A DNA stretch of 64,000 nucleotides, taken from Lonsdalea britannica. GTDB lineage: Bacteria > Pseudomonadota > Gammaproteobacteria > Enterobacterales > Enterobacteriaceae. The notes beneath the pieces were generated by a model, which was not told where the DNA came from, did not search any database, and saw nothing but the letters and a program-made list of their open reading frames with translations. The stretch covers positions 1-64,000 of the forward strand of contig NZ_LUTN01000002.1 of assembly GCF_002111595.1 (NCBI RefSeq). Direction: 5' to 3'. The translations under genes were made by a program, and so were the position numbers. Positions 18,675 to 28,054 of the stretch are shown here, piece after piece; position 1 is the first letter of the stretch, and each line of letters opens with the position of its first letter.

Positions 18675-19409
18675 TTACTGCGCCGGGAACCATTTATCGC
18701 TGATCGTTTTGTAGGTGCCGTTTGCTTTCACCTCGCTCAGCGCCTGATTCAATTTGGTCAGCAGGGCGGTGTTGTCCGGACGTACGGCGATACCCAGACC
18801 AATGCCGAAGTAGGCTGGGTCGGTGATTTTCTCGCCTACCGTCGCCAGCTCAGGATTGTTTTTCAGCCACTCATTGACCACCGCAGTATCACCGAATACC
18901 CCATCGATACGGCCGTTCTTGAGGTCGATGATCGCATTTTGGTAGCTGTCGTAAGACACCGTCTGTATCTCAGGATGCTTTTCATTCAGGTATTTCTGGT
19001 GAGTGGTGCCATTTTCCATACCGATACGTTTACCCTTGAGATCGCTGAAAGTGGCGAATTTCCCTTTCTGCGCGATCACAATGGCGGAGTTGGCGTAGTA
19101 GGGCTGTGAAAAGGCGACTTGCTTGCTCCGCTCTGGGGTGATGTCCATTCCGGAAATGACAGCGTCATAACGACGGAATTTCAGCGCCGGGATCAGGCTG
19201 TCGAACGCCTGATTGGTGAAGGTACACGTCGCCTTCATCTGGTCGCACAGGGCCTTGGCCAGATCCATATCGAAGCCGGCGATTTGATTATTCGCATCCA
19301 TGAATTCAAACGGCGGATAGGTGGCCGAAGAGGCAAACCGAATGCTGTCCGCAGCCGTCGCGCCAAAGGTCATTCCAGCCAGCAATGTGGCAAGTACCAA
19401 TTTCTTCAT
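18675..19409 (-). CDS. artJ: Arginine-binding periplasmic protein ArtJ
   Basis: High-affinity L-arginine-binding protein of the Art ABC importer (244 aa; E. coli 243). ATG 19409 (MKKLVLATLLAG) is chosen with GGAG 8 bases upstream; the frame opens three codons earlier with a GTG. Signal peptide about 1-20, cut after ATA. Ligand-site motifs of the family are SSATYPPFEF, GFDMDLAKAL, DAVISGMDITPER, and NGTTHQKYL plus FGDTAVVNEWL. It is transcribed alone, behind tandem ARG boxes, and is separated from artM by a terminator, as in E. coli, where artJ is the arginine-repressed member. Confidence 0.96.
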   Translation of the reverse strand: MKKLVLATLLAGMTFGATAADSIRFASSATYPPFEFMDANNQIAGFDMDLAKALCDQMKATCTFTNQAFDSLIPALKFRRYDAVISGMDITPERSKQVAFSQPYYANSAIVIAQKGKFATFSDLKGKRIGMENGTTHQKYLNEKHPEIQTVSYDSYQNAIIDLKNGRIDGVFGDTAVVNEWLKNNPELATVGEKITDPAYFGIGLGIAVRPDNTALLTKLNQALSEVKANGTYKTISDKWFPAQ

Positions 19410-19477
19410 TGTGTTCACTCCAGATAATTATTTTTAGACGAAATCACGGTCCGCCTTAGAGGCCTACCTTGCCATTG

Positions 19478-19516
19478 AGTGAATTTATATGCAAATAAAA
19501 TAACTATAAATTCAAT
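19478..19516 (-). promoter_or_regulatory. Tandem ARG boxes (ArgR operator) upstream of artJ
   Basis: Box 1 (19478-19495) contains TGAATTTATATGCA, one mismatch from the core TGAATWWWWATTCA. Box 2 (19499-19516) contains TAACTATAAATTCA, two mismatches. The two 18-bp boxes are separated by exactly 3 bases, the classical spacing bound by an ArgR hexamer. The pair lies about 70-105 bases upstream of the artJ start, overlapping the expected promoter, so arginine-dependent repression of artJ is inferred. Confidence 0.85.
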
Positions 19517-19623
19517 AGTGAGGCAGGGCGCTGAGCGGTATGACTGGATGGGAAAGCTGAGGCGAAGGCCCTTCGCCGATTAGCGCCGAATTCCTCGCAT
19601 CATGGGTTGCGTACTGACTGCAT

Positions 19624-19647
19624 AAAAAAGCCCGAGAGAGTCGGGCT
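19624..19647 (-). terminator. Rho-independent terminator of artPIQM
   Basis: AGCCCGA (19629-19635) and TCGGGCT (19641-19647) form a stem with a 5-base loop. On the minus strand it is followed by six T residues, immediately downstream of artM. Confidence 0.85.
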
Positions 19648-19680
19648 CTTTCGGGCTGGCAGTATCACGGTCGCGCGTCG

Positions 19681-20352
19681 TTATGCATCGTGATTTTCAA
19701 AGGCTAAAGCCCTGCGTTCAACCATCCGCAGAATTAACGTTAGCAGACCGTTCACACAAAGGTAAACGATGCCAGCGGCGCCGAACACCAGAACGTCGTA
19801 AGTGCGCCCGTACAGCTGTTGCCCGTAGCCCATAACATCCATCAGCGTAATGGTGTAGGCGAGGGAGGTCCCTTTGAACACCAGCACGACTTCGTTCGAG
19901 TAGGATGACAACGCACGTTTGAAGGCGAAAGGCAGCAGAATACGCAGCGTCTGGCGTTTGTTCATCCCCAAGGCCGCGCAGGATTGCCATTGACCGTCGG
20001 GAATCGCCCGCACCGCGCCGTAAAACAGCTGGGTGGTGTAGGCGGCACTGTTAAGCGCCAGCGCGACCATGGCGCACAGCCACGGCTGAGAGAACAACGA
20101 CCACAGCCAGGGGATCTGCTTGATGGCGTCAAACTGGCCCGGACCGTAGTAGATCAGGAAAATCTGCACCAGCAGCGGGGTGCCGGTAAACAGCGTGATA
20201 TAAGCGCGAGACAGCGTAGAAAGCAACGGCGTCTTCAGCGTCAGCACGACGGTCAGCAGCAGCGACAAAAACAGCGCCACGATAAGCGCGGCGGCCGTCA
20301 GCGTGATGCTGGTATGCAGTCCCTTGAGCAGCTCGGGAATATAGTCAAGCAT
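19681..20352 (-). CDS. artM: Arginine ABC transporter permease ArtM
   Basis: Inner-membrane permease of the arginine importer, 223 residues (E. coli 222). It begins [19 protein letters not shown], with a long first helix (about 13-38). It contains the His/Glu-type permease signatures LFTGTPLLVQIFLIYYGPGQF and the EAA-type loop GQWQSCAALGMNKRQTLRILLPFAFKRAL. It ends with RMVERRALAFENHDA. The last gene of artPIQM; its start overlaps the artQ stop by one base, indicating coupled translation. Confidence 0.96.
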   Translation of the reverse strand: MLDYIPELLKGLHTSITLTAAALIVALFLSLLLTVVLTLKTPLLSTLSRAYITLFTGTPLLVQIFLIYYGPGQFDAIKQIPWLWSLFSQPWLCAMVALALNSAAYTTQLFYGAVRAIPDGQWQSCAALGMNKRQTLRILLPFAFKRALSSYSNEVVLVFKGTSLAYTITLMDVMGYGQQLYGRTYDVLVFGAAGIVYLCVNGLLTLILRMVERRALAFENHDA

Positions 20353-21068
20353 CAGGAGGGCCTCCGTTCGAAGCGAGTGGCGCGGGTTTCAATACGCTTG
20401 AGGACCCACTGGCTCAGTAGGGTGATCACCAGATAAATGGCCGCAGCCATCATGTACCAGGTGAAAGGCTCCTGCGTTCGCGTGGCAATACTTTTGGTCT
20501 GCAACATGAGGTCGTTCACGCTGATCAGCGATACCAACGCTGTATCTTTCAGCAGCACCAGCCACTGGTTTCCCAGTCCCGGCAGCGCATGGCGCCACAT
20601 CTGCGGCATGATCAGACGACGAAAGATCGCGCCCTTGGTCATTCCCAACGCCTGACCGGATTCCCACTGACCGCGAGGGACCGACTTCAGCGCGCCGCGC
20701 AATGTCTGTGACGCATAGGCGGCGTACAGCAGCGCCAGCGCGATAACGCCGCATAAGAATGGACTGACTTCGAAGGTTTCGATATTCAGCTGGATCGGAA
20801 TCTGGAACAAATACAGATTGATCGTGAATCCGTCCGCCAACATCAGCAGCAGCTGCGAAGAGCCGAAGTAGATAAACAGCACCACCAGAATTTCCGGCAG
20901 GCCGCGAATCAAGGTGACCAGCGCGGTGCCGCAGGCGCTGACGATTTTCCAGCGTGCCGTTTCCCACAGGGCAAACAACATCGCCAGAATCAGGCCTAAA
21001 AACAGAGCGCAAAGGGCAAGGCCGACGGTCATACCGGCGGCGCTGACTAAAGGGTGTAATTCAATCAT
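20352..21068 (-). CDS. artQ: Arginine ABC transporter permease ArtQ
   Basis: Partner permease of ArtM (238 aa, the E. coli length). It has membrane segments at about 8-32, 45-70, 100-120 and 195-220. Family signatures are [22 protein letters not shown] and the coupling loop [46 protein letters not shown]. It starts 12 bases after artI and its stop overlaps the start of artM. ArtQ and ArtM form the heterodimeric channel energised by ArtP. Confidence 0.96.
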   Translation of the reverse strand: MIELHPLVSAAGMTVGLALCALFLGLILAMLFALWETARWKIVSACGTALVTLIRGLPEILVVLFIYFGSSQLLLMLADGFTINLYLFQIPIQLNIETFEVSPFLCGVIALALLYAAYASQTLRGALKSVPRGQWESGQALGMTKGAIFRRLIMPQMWRHALPGLGNQWLVLLKDTALVSLISVNDLMLQTKSIATRTQEPFTWYMMAAAIYLVITLLSQWVLKRIETRATRFERRPS

Positions 21069-21079
21069 TGGGTATCAGA

Positions 21080-21811
21080 CTATTGCTGGAACCATTTTTG
21101 ATAGAGGGCCTGGTAAGTCCCGTCCTGTTTGATGCCGTTCAGCGTATCGTTGAACTTTTGCAGCAGCGCATCGTTATGCAGACGAACGGCGATGCCGAGA
21201 CCGGCGCCAAAGTAAGCTTTGTCCGTCACCTTTTCGCCGACAACGGCCAGATTGGGGTTCTGCTTCAGCCATTCATTGACTACCGCGGTATCCCCGAACA
21301 CGGCGGAAACACGACCGTTTTTCAGATCCAGCACCGCATTCTGATAGCTGTCGTAGGGCACGACGGTGATGTCCTGATGCGTATCCAGCAGGTATTTCTG
21401 ATGGGTCGTACCATTTTGCACGCCGACGCGTTTTCCGTTCAGCGCGGACACCGCTTTCACGCTGTCTTTCTGGGCGATAAACAGGGCGGAGTTGTCATAG
21501 TAGGGCTGGGTAAAGCTGACCTGACGCTGACGTTCGGGCGTGATGTCCATACCGGCGATAACGGCATCGAAGCGGCGGAATTTCAGACCCGGGATCAGGC
21601 TGTCGAACGACTGATTATTGAAGGTACAGGTCGCTTCCATTTTCTGACATAACGCTTTAGCCAGATCGATATCAAATCCCTGGATCTGGTTGTCGGCGCC
21701 GACGAATTCGAAGGGAGGATAAGACGCTTCAGTCGCAAAACGCAGGGCGTCTGCTGCGCTGGCTGACAAGCTCGATCCGGCAAGCAGCACGGCAACAAGT
21801 ACCTTTTTCAT
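21080..21811 (-). CDS. artI: ABC transporter arginine-binding protein ArtI
   Basis: Periplasmic binding protein encoded inside the art operon (243 aa from ATG 21811, MKKVLVAVLLAGSSL; E. coli ArtI 243). Signal peptide about 1-19, cut after ASA. It is a clear paralogue of ArtJ, sharing EASYPPFEF, GFDIDLAKALC, DAVIAGMDITPER, QNGTTHQKYL and FGDTAVVNEWLKQNP. In E. coli ArtI's ligand is uncertain, whereas ArtJ binds arginine. The position between artP and artQ identifies it as ArtI rather than ArtJ. Confidence 0.93.
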   Translation of the reverse strand: MKKVLVAVLLAGSSLSASAADALRFATEASYPPFEFVGADNQIQGFDIDLAKALCQKMEATCTFNNQSFDSLIPGLKFRRFDAVIAGMDITPERQRQVSFTQPYYDNSALFIAQKDSVKAVSALNGKRVGVQNGTTHQKYLLDTHQDITVVPYDSYQNAVLDLKNGRVSAVFGDTAVVNEWLKQNPNLAVVGEKVTDKAYFGAGLGIAVRLHNDALLQKFNDTLNGIKQDGTYQALYQKWFQQ

Positions 21812-21828
21812 ATAACTTTCCTGAATCA

Positions 21829-22557
21829 TCAGTGTGATAAGTAGCTGGCAAACTCACGGGTTTGCGGCTGGGTGAAGTGCGAAGCGTCGCCGTGTTCCAC
21901 AACGCGTCCGTCTTCCATATACACCACGCGGCTAGCGGTTTTACGCGCGAAATCCACCTCGTGAGTAACGATGACCTGGGTGATGCCGGTTTGGCTTAGC
22001 TCTTGAATGATGCCCACGACCTGAGCCGTGATTTCCGGATCGAGCGCTGCCGTCGGCTCATCAAACAACAGTACCTGCGGTTCCATCATCAACGCGCGCG
22101 CAATCGCCACACGCTGCTGCTGGCCGCCGGAAAGATGCAGCGGATAGCGGTCGGCGAAGTCGTTCAAACGCAGACGTTTCAGCAGTTTTTCAGCGCGGGC
22201 ATGCGCTTCCTGTCGACCTAAGCCCAGTACGCGGCACGGTGCTTCGACCAGATTCTGCTGCACGGTGAGATGCGGCCACAGGTTATATTGCTGAAACACC
22301 ATCCCCACGTTCTGGCGAAGTTCGCGAATAGCGTCGTCGCCCGGTGTGCGGCTGAAGTTGAACTGGTTACCGGCGATAGACAGCGAACCGGAACGCGGCA
22401 TCTCCAGCAAGTTTAGCACTCGCAGAAGGGAGCTTTTTCCCGCGCCGCTGGGGCCCAACAGGACCAGCGTTTCACCGACCGGGCAGTCTAGGGTGACATC
22501 GAACAGCGCCTGATGCGCGCCGTAGAAACAGTTAATGCTGTCTAGTTGAATACTCAT
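21829..22557 (-). CDS. artP: Arginine ABC transporter ATP-binding protein ArtP
   Basis: ATPase of the arginine importer and first gene of artPIQM. ATG 22557 ([20 protein letters not shown]) gives 242 residues, the exact E. coli length; the open frame upstream adds 28 unrelated residues. Walker [11 protein letters not shown]-loop [14 protein letters not shown], signature LSGGQQQR, Walker [15 protein letters not shown] and the H-loop VTHEVDFA are all intact. artI follows after 17 bases. I saw no clean ARG box pair upstream. Confidence 0.97.
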   Translation of the reverse strand: MSIQLDSINCFYGAHQALFDVTLDCPVGETLVLLGPSGAGKSSLLRVLNLLEMPRSGSLSIAGNQFNFSRTPGDDAIRELRQNVGMVFQQYNLWPHLTVQQNLVEAPCRVLGLGRQEAHARAEKLLKRLRLNDFADRYPLHLSGGQQQRVAIARALMMEPQVLLFDEPTAALDPEITAQVVGIIQELSQTGITQVIVTHEVDFARKTASRVVYMEDGRVVEHGDASHFTQPQTREFASYLSH

Positions 22558-22915
22558 GCGCAATAATTGAATAGACATTGATGCCGCAAATGGTAACGTT
22601 GGCAGAATAGTTATGCAATCGTCACGGGTTAAAATTTGCAAACAGGTGCTTTATTGCCCATTTAGTAGCATAAAATAATGGTATCCCGTCCCCATCGCCT
22701 GATATCTCAGGTGAGAAACACAGCAAACAAACTATTTTTCATCGCCTACGGTATTCTCCACGGTAGAACCGCCGTGAATCCGCCGGAGGCTCCCGCGCAT
22801 TCGCAGGCTATACTTTGTCGGCTTGACGCAGGCGGCATCGCGCCATTCGCCGTGACTGCGTAAACATGATAATGATGTTTTCGACGACTCATCCGTATTG
22901 CTTAAGGAGATTGCT
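22558..22915. promoter_or_regulatory. Divergent control region of artPIQM and ybjQ
   Basis: 358 bases between divergent genes. The half nearest artP is AT-rich and should hold its promoter. The only ArgR-like sequences there (around 22568-22581 and 22604-22617) are imperfect and not in 21-base register, so I do not call an operator. ybjQ has a clear AAGGAG at about 22902-22907. Confidence 0.4.
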
Positions 22916-23239
22916 ATGCAACTGTCTACGACCCCCACGCTGGAAGGTTTTGTGATTACGGAATACTGCGGCGTGGTCGCGGGGGAAGCGATCCTCGGCG
23001 CGAATATCTTCCGTGATTTCTTTGCGGGGATCCGGGATATTGTCGGCGGCCGCTCAGGCGCTTACGAGAAAGAGCTGCGCCGCGCGCGCCAGATTGCGTT
23101 CAAAGAGCTGGAAGAGCAAGCGGCGGAATTAGGCGCCAATGCCGTGGTTGGCATCGATATTGATTATGAAACCGTGGGAAAGGACAGCAGCATGCTGATG
23201 GTCACGATCAGCGGCACCGCCGTCAAAATCAGCCGTTAA
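22916..23239 (+). CDS. ybjQ: YbjQ family protein (UPF0145)
   Basis: A 107-residue protein of the UPF0145/heavy-metal-binding-like family, the same length as E. coli YbjQ; function unknown. Start ATG 22916 follows AAGGAGATTGCT. The conserved core [32 protein letters not shown] and the C-terminal [16 protein letters not shown] are almost identical to E. coli. Members form a pentameric barrel in known structures. amiD begins 14 bases after the stop in the same direction, so the two are probably cotranscribed. Confidence 0.95.
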   Translation: MQLSTTPTLEGFVITEYCGVVAGEAILGANIFRDFFAGIRDIVGGRSGAYEKELRRARQIAFKELEEQAAELGANAVVGIDIDYETVGKDSSMLMVTISGTAVKISR

Positions 23240-23252
23240 CGGTCGCGGGTTC

Positions 23253-24095
23253 ATGCGTGACGTGCTGTTTTTCGGACTCCTGACGCTGCTGGCAGGATGC
23301 AAAGCGCCCGTCACGGGCGTGCCCGCTTCGACCATCGATAAAAACTACCAGTTGTACACGGAGGCGGTTTCGCGCAATCAGACCTCCCGAGTCAGACTGC
23401 TGGTCATTCATTATACCGCGGAAGACTTCGCCAACTCGCTGCGTCTCCTGACGCAGGGCGAGGTCAGCGCGCACTATTTGATCCCTGAACAGCCGCCGCT
23501 AAGCGCGGGACGTCCCGTGGCGTGGCAACTGGTGCCGGAGTCTCAGGCCGCGTGGCATGCCGGCATTAGCTATTGGCGTGGAGCGGTTCAACTGAATTCT
23601 GTCTCTATAGGGATTGAACTAGAGAATCAGGGATACCGCTGTGCGCTATTGGGGGGATGCCGATGGGCGCCGTATTCGCCGGAGCAGGTGAAGCTCCTGA
23701 CGCATCTGGCGCGCGATATTTTGCAACGTCATCAAATTGCGCCTCAAAATGTGGTGGCCCATAGCGATATCGCGCCGCAAAGAAAGGTCGATCCCGGACC
23801 TCTATTCCCCTGGAAGGCGCTGGCGGATGCCGGTATTGGTGCCTGGCCTGATGCGGATCGGGTGCGATTTTATCTTGCGAGCCGCGCGCCGAGTGAACCT
23901 GTCGCTCCCCGCCTGCTGCTGAATAAACTGGCTCGCTATGGCTACGAGGTCAGTGATTCGATGACGGCGCAACAGCAGCAGCGTGTGATTGCGGCCTTCC
24001 AGATGCATTTCCGCTCCCAGCGCTTCGATGGTATCGCCGATGCGGAAACCGAGGCTATCGTGGATTCGCTGCTGGAGAAATACGGAGGTCAGTAG
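23253..24095 (+). CDS. amiD: N-acetylmuramoyl-L-alanine amidase AmiD (lipoprotein)
   Basis: Zinc amidase (280 aa; E. coli AmiD 276) that cuts the MurNAc-L-Ala bond in peptidoglycan fragments, including anhydro-muropeptides. A lipobox LLAGC (Cys16) after a short hydrophobic stretch predicts an outer-membrane lipoprotein. The Amidase_2 domain contains the zinc ligands in VIHYTAEDF, AWHAGISYWRG and VVAHSDIAPQRKVDPGPLFPW. A C-terminal peptidoglycan-binding-like helical region (about 215-280; LARYGYEVSD, QQRVIAAFQMHFR) follows. It is convergent with lysO; the two stops are only 24 bases apart. Confidence 0.95.
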   Translation: MRDVLFFGLLTLLAGCKAPVTGVPASTIDKNYQLYTEAVSRNQTSRVRLLVIHYTAEDFANSLRLLTQGEVSAHYLIPEQPPLSAGRPVAWQLVPESQAAWHAGISYWRGAVQLNSVSIGIELENQGYRCALLGGCRWAPYSPEQVKLLTHLARDILQRHQIAPQNVVAHSDIAPQRKVDPGPLFPWKALADAGIGAWPDADRVRFYLASRAPSEPVAPRLLLNKLARYGYEVSDSMTAQQQQRVIAAFQMHFRSQRFDGIADAETEAIVDSLLEKYGGQ

Positions 24096-24119
24096 CGGGT
24101 GTTCACCCGCTCTGTTGGA

Positions 24120-25022
24120 TCATGCGACGAATAGCGCGATCAGGACTGGCGAGAGCAGGCTCAGGATGAAACCGTGCACGATGGCGGGGGGAACCATATC
24201 GACGCCGCCGCTACGTTGCAGCACCGGCAGGGTAAAGTCCATTGAGGTAGCGCCGCACAGGCCGAGCGCGCTGGCGCGTCGCGAGCGAATCAGGCTGGGA
24301 ATCAGCATGATGGCAATCAGTTCCCGCGCCAGATCGTTAAAGAAGGCGGCGCTGCCGATAACCGGACCGTAGGCGTCCGTCATTAGAATGCCCGAGAGCG
24401 AATACCAGCCATAACCGGAAGCCATCGCCAGACCGGTTTTTAACGGCAGATCGAGCAGCACTGAAGCCAGCGCGCCGCCGCACAGTGCGCTGACGGCGAC
24501 GACACCGGCGATAATCGTGCCGCGACGATTGAGTACGATTTGTCGCAAGGTCATGCCGCTGTTGCGCAGTTGGATCCCGACAAGACACAGCAGCACAAGC
24601 AGCGCGTATTCTCCGCCGGACGCCGCAAATTTTAATGGGGGCCATTGGCTCAGCCCTAACAGGAATCCGCCTAACACCACGCCGCACAGTTGTAGCGATT
24701 CCAGCATCATTTTTAGCCGGGAAGGGAGTGCGTCGTGGGAGACCGCCGTGGCCTTCCAGGTGCTGCGTTTCTCCAGCAGCCACAGCGCCAACAGATTGGC
24801 GGCGATAATGCAGACCGTGCTGACGGCGGCATATTGCAGTACGGCAAGCAGGTTGCTGCTCAGGTTCTCCAGAAATGCGAGACTGATGCCCATCAAGAAC
24901 AAGATCACATACACCATCCAGCTCAGTAGCCGATTGACCCCTTGCAGCACGCTTTGATGGCGCACCGGAATCAGATAGCCCAGTACCAGCGGCAGCAGAA
25001 TAATCAATAATCCTGAATACAT
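24120..25022 (-). CDS. lysO: Lysine exporter LysO
   Basis: Inner-membrane L-lysine exporter (YbjE; 300 aa, E. coli LysO 299) that also lets in the toxic analogue thialysine less by exporting it. The start MYSGLLIILLPLVLGYLI at 25022 is chosen by similarity; the frame is open 53 codons further, over non-conserved sequence that overlaps the ybjD upstream region. About eight membrane helices. Family segments include MGISLAFLENLSSNL, GVVLGGFLLGL, SGYGWYSLSGILMTDAYGPVIGSAAFFNDLARE and GATSMDFTLPVLQRSGG, holding the conserved membrane acidic residues. It is divergent from ybjD. Confidence 0.95.
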   Translation of the reverse strand: MYSGLLIILLPLVLGYLIPVRHQSVLQGVNRLLSWMVYVILFLMGISLAFLENLSSNLLAVLQYAAVSTVCIIAANLLALWLLEKRSTWKATAVSHDALPSRLKMMLESLQLCGVVLGGFLLGLSQWPPLKFAASGGEYALLVLLCLVGIQLRNSGMTLRQIVLNRRGTIIAGVVAVSALCGGALASVLLDLPLKTGLAMASGYGWYSLSGILMTDAYGPVIGSAAFFNDLARELIAIMLIPSLIRSRRASALGLCGATSMDFTLPVLQRSGGVDMVPPAIVHGFILSLLSPVLIALFVA

Positions 25023-25193
25023 GGTGAAGATTTTCCTTGGGAGAGTGGCGCGGTTTAGCTGGCGTGATAAGTTGTAATTGTGTGATTTTAAATAAAAAAC
25101 AAAATCGGGTAAAGCGGTGATGGCGGGCAGGGTTTCCCCCTGTCGGTGGCATGTCGCCATGCTGGTAATGAAGTAGCCCATGAGGAGTGGCGC

Positions 25194-26852
25194 ATGTATC
25201 TGGAAAAGGTCGATATTGTGGGTTTCCGGGGGATTAACCGGTTGTCTCTGGCGCTGGAGGAGAACACAGTCCTGATTGGTGAAAATGCCTGGGGCAAATC
25301 CAGCTTGCTCGACGCGCTGTCTCTACTACTGTCTCCCGCGCAGCCGCTGTATCGCTTCCAGTTGGATGATTTCCATTTTACTCCCGGCGACGAGAGTAGC
25401 CGCGAAAACCACCTTCAGGTCGTTTTCACGTTTCGTGAAACCGATGTCGGTCATCATCACTCTGCGCGCTACCGTAAGCTATCTCCTTTATTTATTCACG
25501 GCGACGATCGCCTGAAACGGATTGTTTATCGGTTGGAAGGCGAGGTTGATGAGTCAAACGCGGTCATGACCTGGCGCAATTTTCTGGATGAGCATGGTCA
25601 AGCGCGCCCTTTGTCGAATATCGATGCGCTGGTACAGGCGCTGATTCGCCTTCATCCTGTGCTCAGATTACGGGATGCTCGATTTATGCGGCGGTTGCCC
25701 ACGCCGGCGATTGAAGCGAAAGCCGAACATGGGGAGCATCTGGCGCAGCAGTTCGAAACGCTGGTTGAGGCATTGGGGCAGGACCCTAATCGCATAACCC
25801 ATCGCGATCTGCATCAAGGCGTGGCGATTATGCGTCAGCTGGTTGAGCACTATTTCTCCGAGCAAAACGCGTCGCCGAGCGAGCGTCATCAGCGACATGC
25901 CCGGTTGGGCGGCGGCCGCTCGTGGCGAGCGTTGGATACGCTCAACCGCATGATGGCGGGTCCCAACAGCCGGAATCATCGCCTTATTTTGCTTAGCCTG
26001 TTCGTGACGCTACTGCAGGCGAAAGGCGCGGTGAGGCTCGACCCGGAGTCGCGTCCACTATTATTGATTGAAGATCCAGAAACGCGTCTGCATCCGATTA
26101 TGTTGTCCGTGGCCTGGGGGTTGTTGAGTCAGCTACCGCTTCAAAAAATGACCACGACCAACTCGGGCGAATTGCTATCGCTGGTGCCGGTGGAACAACT
26201 GTGTCGACTGGTGCGTCATTCGACGCGGGTGGCGACCTATCGCCTCGGGCCACAAGGCATGTCGGTGGAGGATGCGCGCCGTATTGCGTTCCATATCCGC
26301 ATTAATCGGCCTGCGTCGCTGTTTGCCCGTTGCTGGCTGCTGGTGGAAGGGGAGACCGAGGTCTGGATGATCGGCGAACTGGCTCGCCAAAGCGGTCACC
26401 GTTTCGGCGCCGAAGGGGTGAAGGTGGTGGAGTTCGCCCAGGCGGGCCTGAAGCCGTTGCTCAAGTTCGCTCAGCGTATGGGCATCGAGTGGCATGTGTT
26501 GGTCGATGGCGACGATGCGGGGAAAAAGTATGCCGCCACGACCCGAAGCTTGTTGGTAGATCAGCAGGAACATGAACGCGATCATTTGACGATGCTGCCA
26601 GCGCGAGATATGGAATATTTCATGTACAAAAGCGGCTTTGCGCAGGTTTACCACCGCGTAGCGCAACTGCCGGACAATGTCCCGCTGTCGCCGCCCAAAA
26701 TTATCAGCAAGGCTATTCACCGCACCTCCAAGCCGGATCTCGCGATAGAAGTTGCGATGGACGCCGCGGCAAGAGGCGAAGAAGCCATTCCACCACTAAT
26801 TCGCCATATGTTCTCACGTGTACTTTGGCTGGCGCGGGGAAGGGCTGATTAA
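25194..26852 (+). CDS. ybjD: OLD-family ATP-dependent nuclease-like protein YbjD
   Basis: A 552-residue protein, exactly the E. coli YbjD length; DUF2813, function unknown. ATG 25194 (MYLEKVDIVGFRGINRLSL) follows TGAGGAGTGG; upstream in-frame codons are not conserved. An ABC/SMC-like ATPase forms the N-terminal two thirds: Walker A GENAWGKSS (29-37) and a Walker B-like LLLIEDPETRLHP. The C-terminal third carries a TOPRIM domain with VEGETE near 383-388 and the DGDD acidic pair at 438-441. This is the arrangement of OLD-family nucleases, some of which act against phage. A nuclease role here is inference. Confidence 0.92.
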   Translation: MYLEKVDIVGFRGINRLSLALEENTVLIGENAWGKSSLLDALSLLLSPAQPLYRFQLDDFHFTPGDESSRENHLQVVFTFRETDVGHHHSARYRKLSPLFIHGDDRLKRIVYRLEGEVDESNAVMTWRNFLDEHGQARPLSNIDALVQALIRLHPVLRLRDARFMRRLPTPAIEAKAEHGEHLAQQFETLVEALGQDPNRITHRDLHQGVAIMRQLVEHYFSEQNASPSERHQRHARLGGGRSWRALDTLNRMMAGPNSRNHRLILLSLFVTLLQAKGAVRLDPESRPLLLIEDPETRLHPIMLSVAWGLLSQLPLQKMTTTNSGELLSLVPVEQLCRLVRHSTRVATYRLGPQGMSVEDARRIAFHIRINRPASLFARCWLLVEGETEVWMIGELARQSGHRFGAEGVKVVEFAQAGLKPLLKFAQRMGIEWHVLVDGDDAGKKYAATTRSLLVDQQEHERDHLTMLPARDMEYFMYKSGFAQVYHRVAQLPDNVPLSPPKIISKAIHRTSKPDLAIEVAMDAAARGEEAIPPLIRHMFSRVLWLARGRAD

Positions 26853-26970
26853 CGAATAGTGATGACAGAGAGATCGGCCGACGCGATCAGGTTGACCGGC
26901 TTTTATTAGCAATACCTCTTTATTTTATGAACTAACCCATATTTTATTATATGAGAGTTTTTGCTATTCA

Positions 26971-27902
26971 ATGAACTGTGATTTTTGCTCCAGGCTTAAT
27001 GAATTTTTTACAGAAGAAGGGAAAGTTATTATAATCGCGCCGCTTTTTGTTGTTTCTGACTTATATGAAACGTCAATTTCACTACAGCAGCAAAATAAGG
27101 ATATGTTTTTAATGGAAAATGCAAAGGCGATAATCTCTTCTCGACCCATTTTTATTTCCCGCCCCGGCATTGCGAGCAGTCTGGGTGCGTTTATTGTGGC
27201 TTTGTTATTGCTATGTTTCGCTTTGGTGTTTATTAAAGGCGAAGTGCCCGATATTTATCGAGATTATATTATCAATAAAAGCCCGCTGATTATTGATAAT
27301 GCCGATATTTCTCATGGTAAATGCCGAATGAAATATAGCATTACGATCTGTTCTGCGGATGTGGAGTACAATTATAAAAATGAACAACACGCATCAGAGA
27401 TAAATATCATGTTTCTGGATGTCTCTCGCGGCAATTACACAACGGATGTCGTGATCTCGTCCGAGCATCCTGAGCTGGCGACGCTGACGCTAGGGTTGGA
27501 TAAGTTGAATAACCGTATTATCGCCGCGGGCGGACTTGTCGGCGCTTTGCTTATTCTAGTTATTCTGTCCTTTAATAACAGCGTGAAATTTTTTCGTGCT
27601 GGTCGTAAAGCGAAATGTTTGTCGGAATTGACGCTTGTTCCTGTCGAAGTCAGCGAGATCAGAAAATCGGTTTTCATGCGCGTTCAGCCTATACCTATAT
27701 CGGCGAAGATAATAAGAAAATCAAACTGGCGAGCCTGCTGAAGCGAAATGAACAGCCCATTTATTTGGACGAGAGTATGAAACAGGCGTGGGCGGTATTA
27801 CTGAAAGATGCCAACATCCCTGTATTATTGGACGATCGGTTAATGCGTCTTGATCTGAGCGATGCAGAACGTGACTCTCTTCGTACCGCCTTCGAACTCT
27901 GA
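26971..27902 (+). CDS. Two-pass membrane protein of unknown function, frame broken near 27670
   Basis: I do not recognise this family. As sequenced, a 256-codon frame from ATG 26971 ends at 27741, and a second frame, one base out of register, continues to 27902 with protein-like sequence (YTYIGEDNKKIKLASLLKR, then PIYLDES and VLLDDRLMRLDL). One missing base near 27670-27695 would join them into about 310 residues. It shows a membrane helix at about 68-88, an extracytoplasmic part (90-182) with a Cys pair at 118 and 127, a second helix at 183-201, and a cytoplasmic tail. Starts at 27103 or 27112 are also plausible. It is markedly more AT-rich than its neighbours, which suggests acquisition. 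Confidence 0.6.
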
Positions 27903-27982
27903 TTGCCTATATCACGGTCTATCGTCTGGTGCGCGTGAACATACTCGCCATGGCCATAAACTTTCGCGATAGATAAGATAAA

Positions 27983-28010
27983 AAGGCTGGCCACCTCGGT
28001 GGCCAGCCTT
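27983..28010. terminator. Bidirectional terminator between the membrane protein gene and cspD
   Basis: AAGGCTGGCCACC (27983-27995) and GGTGGCCAGCCTT (27998-28010) form a long GC-rich stem, with A-residues on the left and a short T/A stretch on the right. It lies between convergent genes and can serve both. Confidence 0.85.
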
Positions 28011-28054
28011 ATAGACAGATGCAGCGTCGACAACGTGTCATACTCGGTCAATTG

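Noticed and set aside
22560-22640. ARG boxes upstream of artP
   Set aside because: Matches such as TGAATAGACATTGA and AGAATAGTTATGCA are imperfect and not spaced as a pair.
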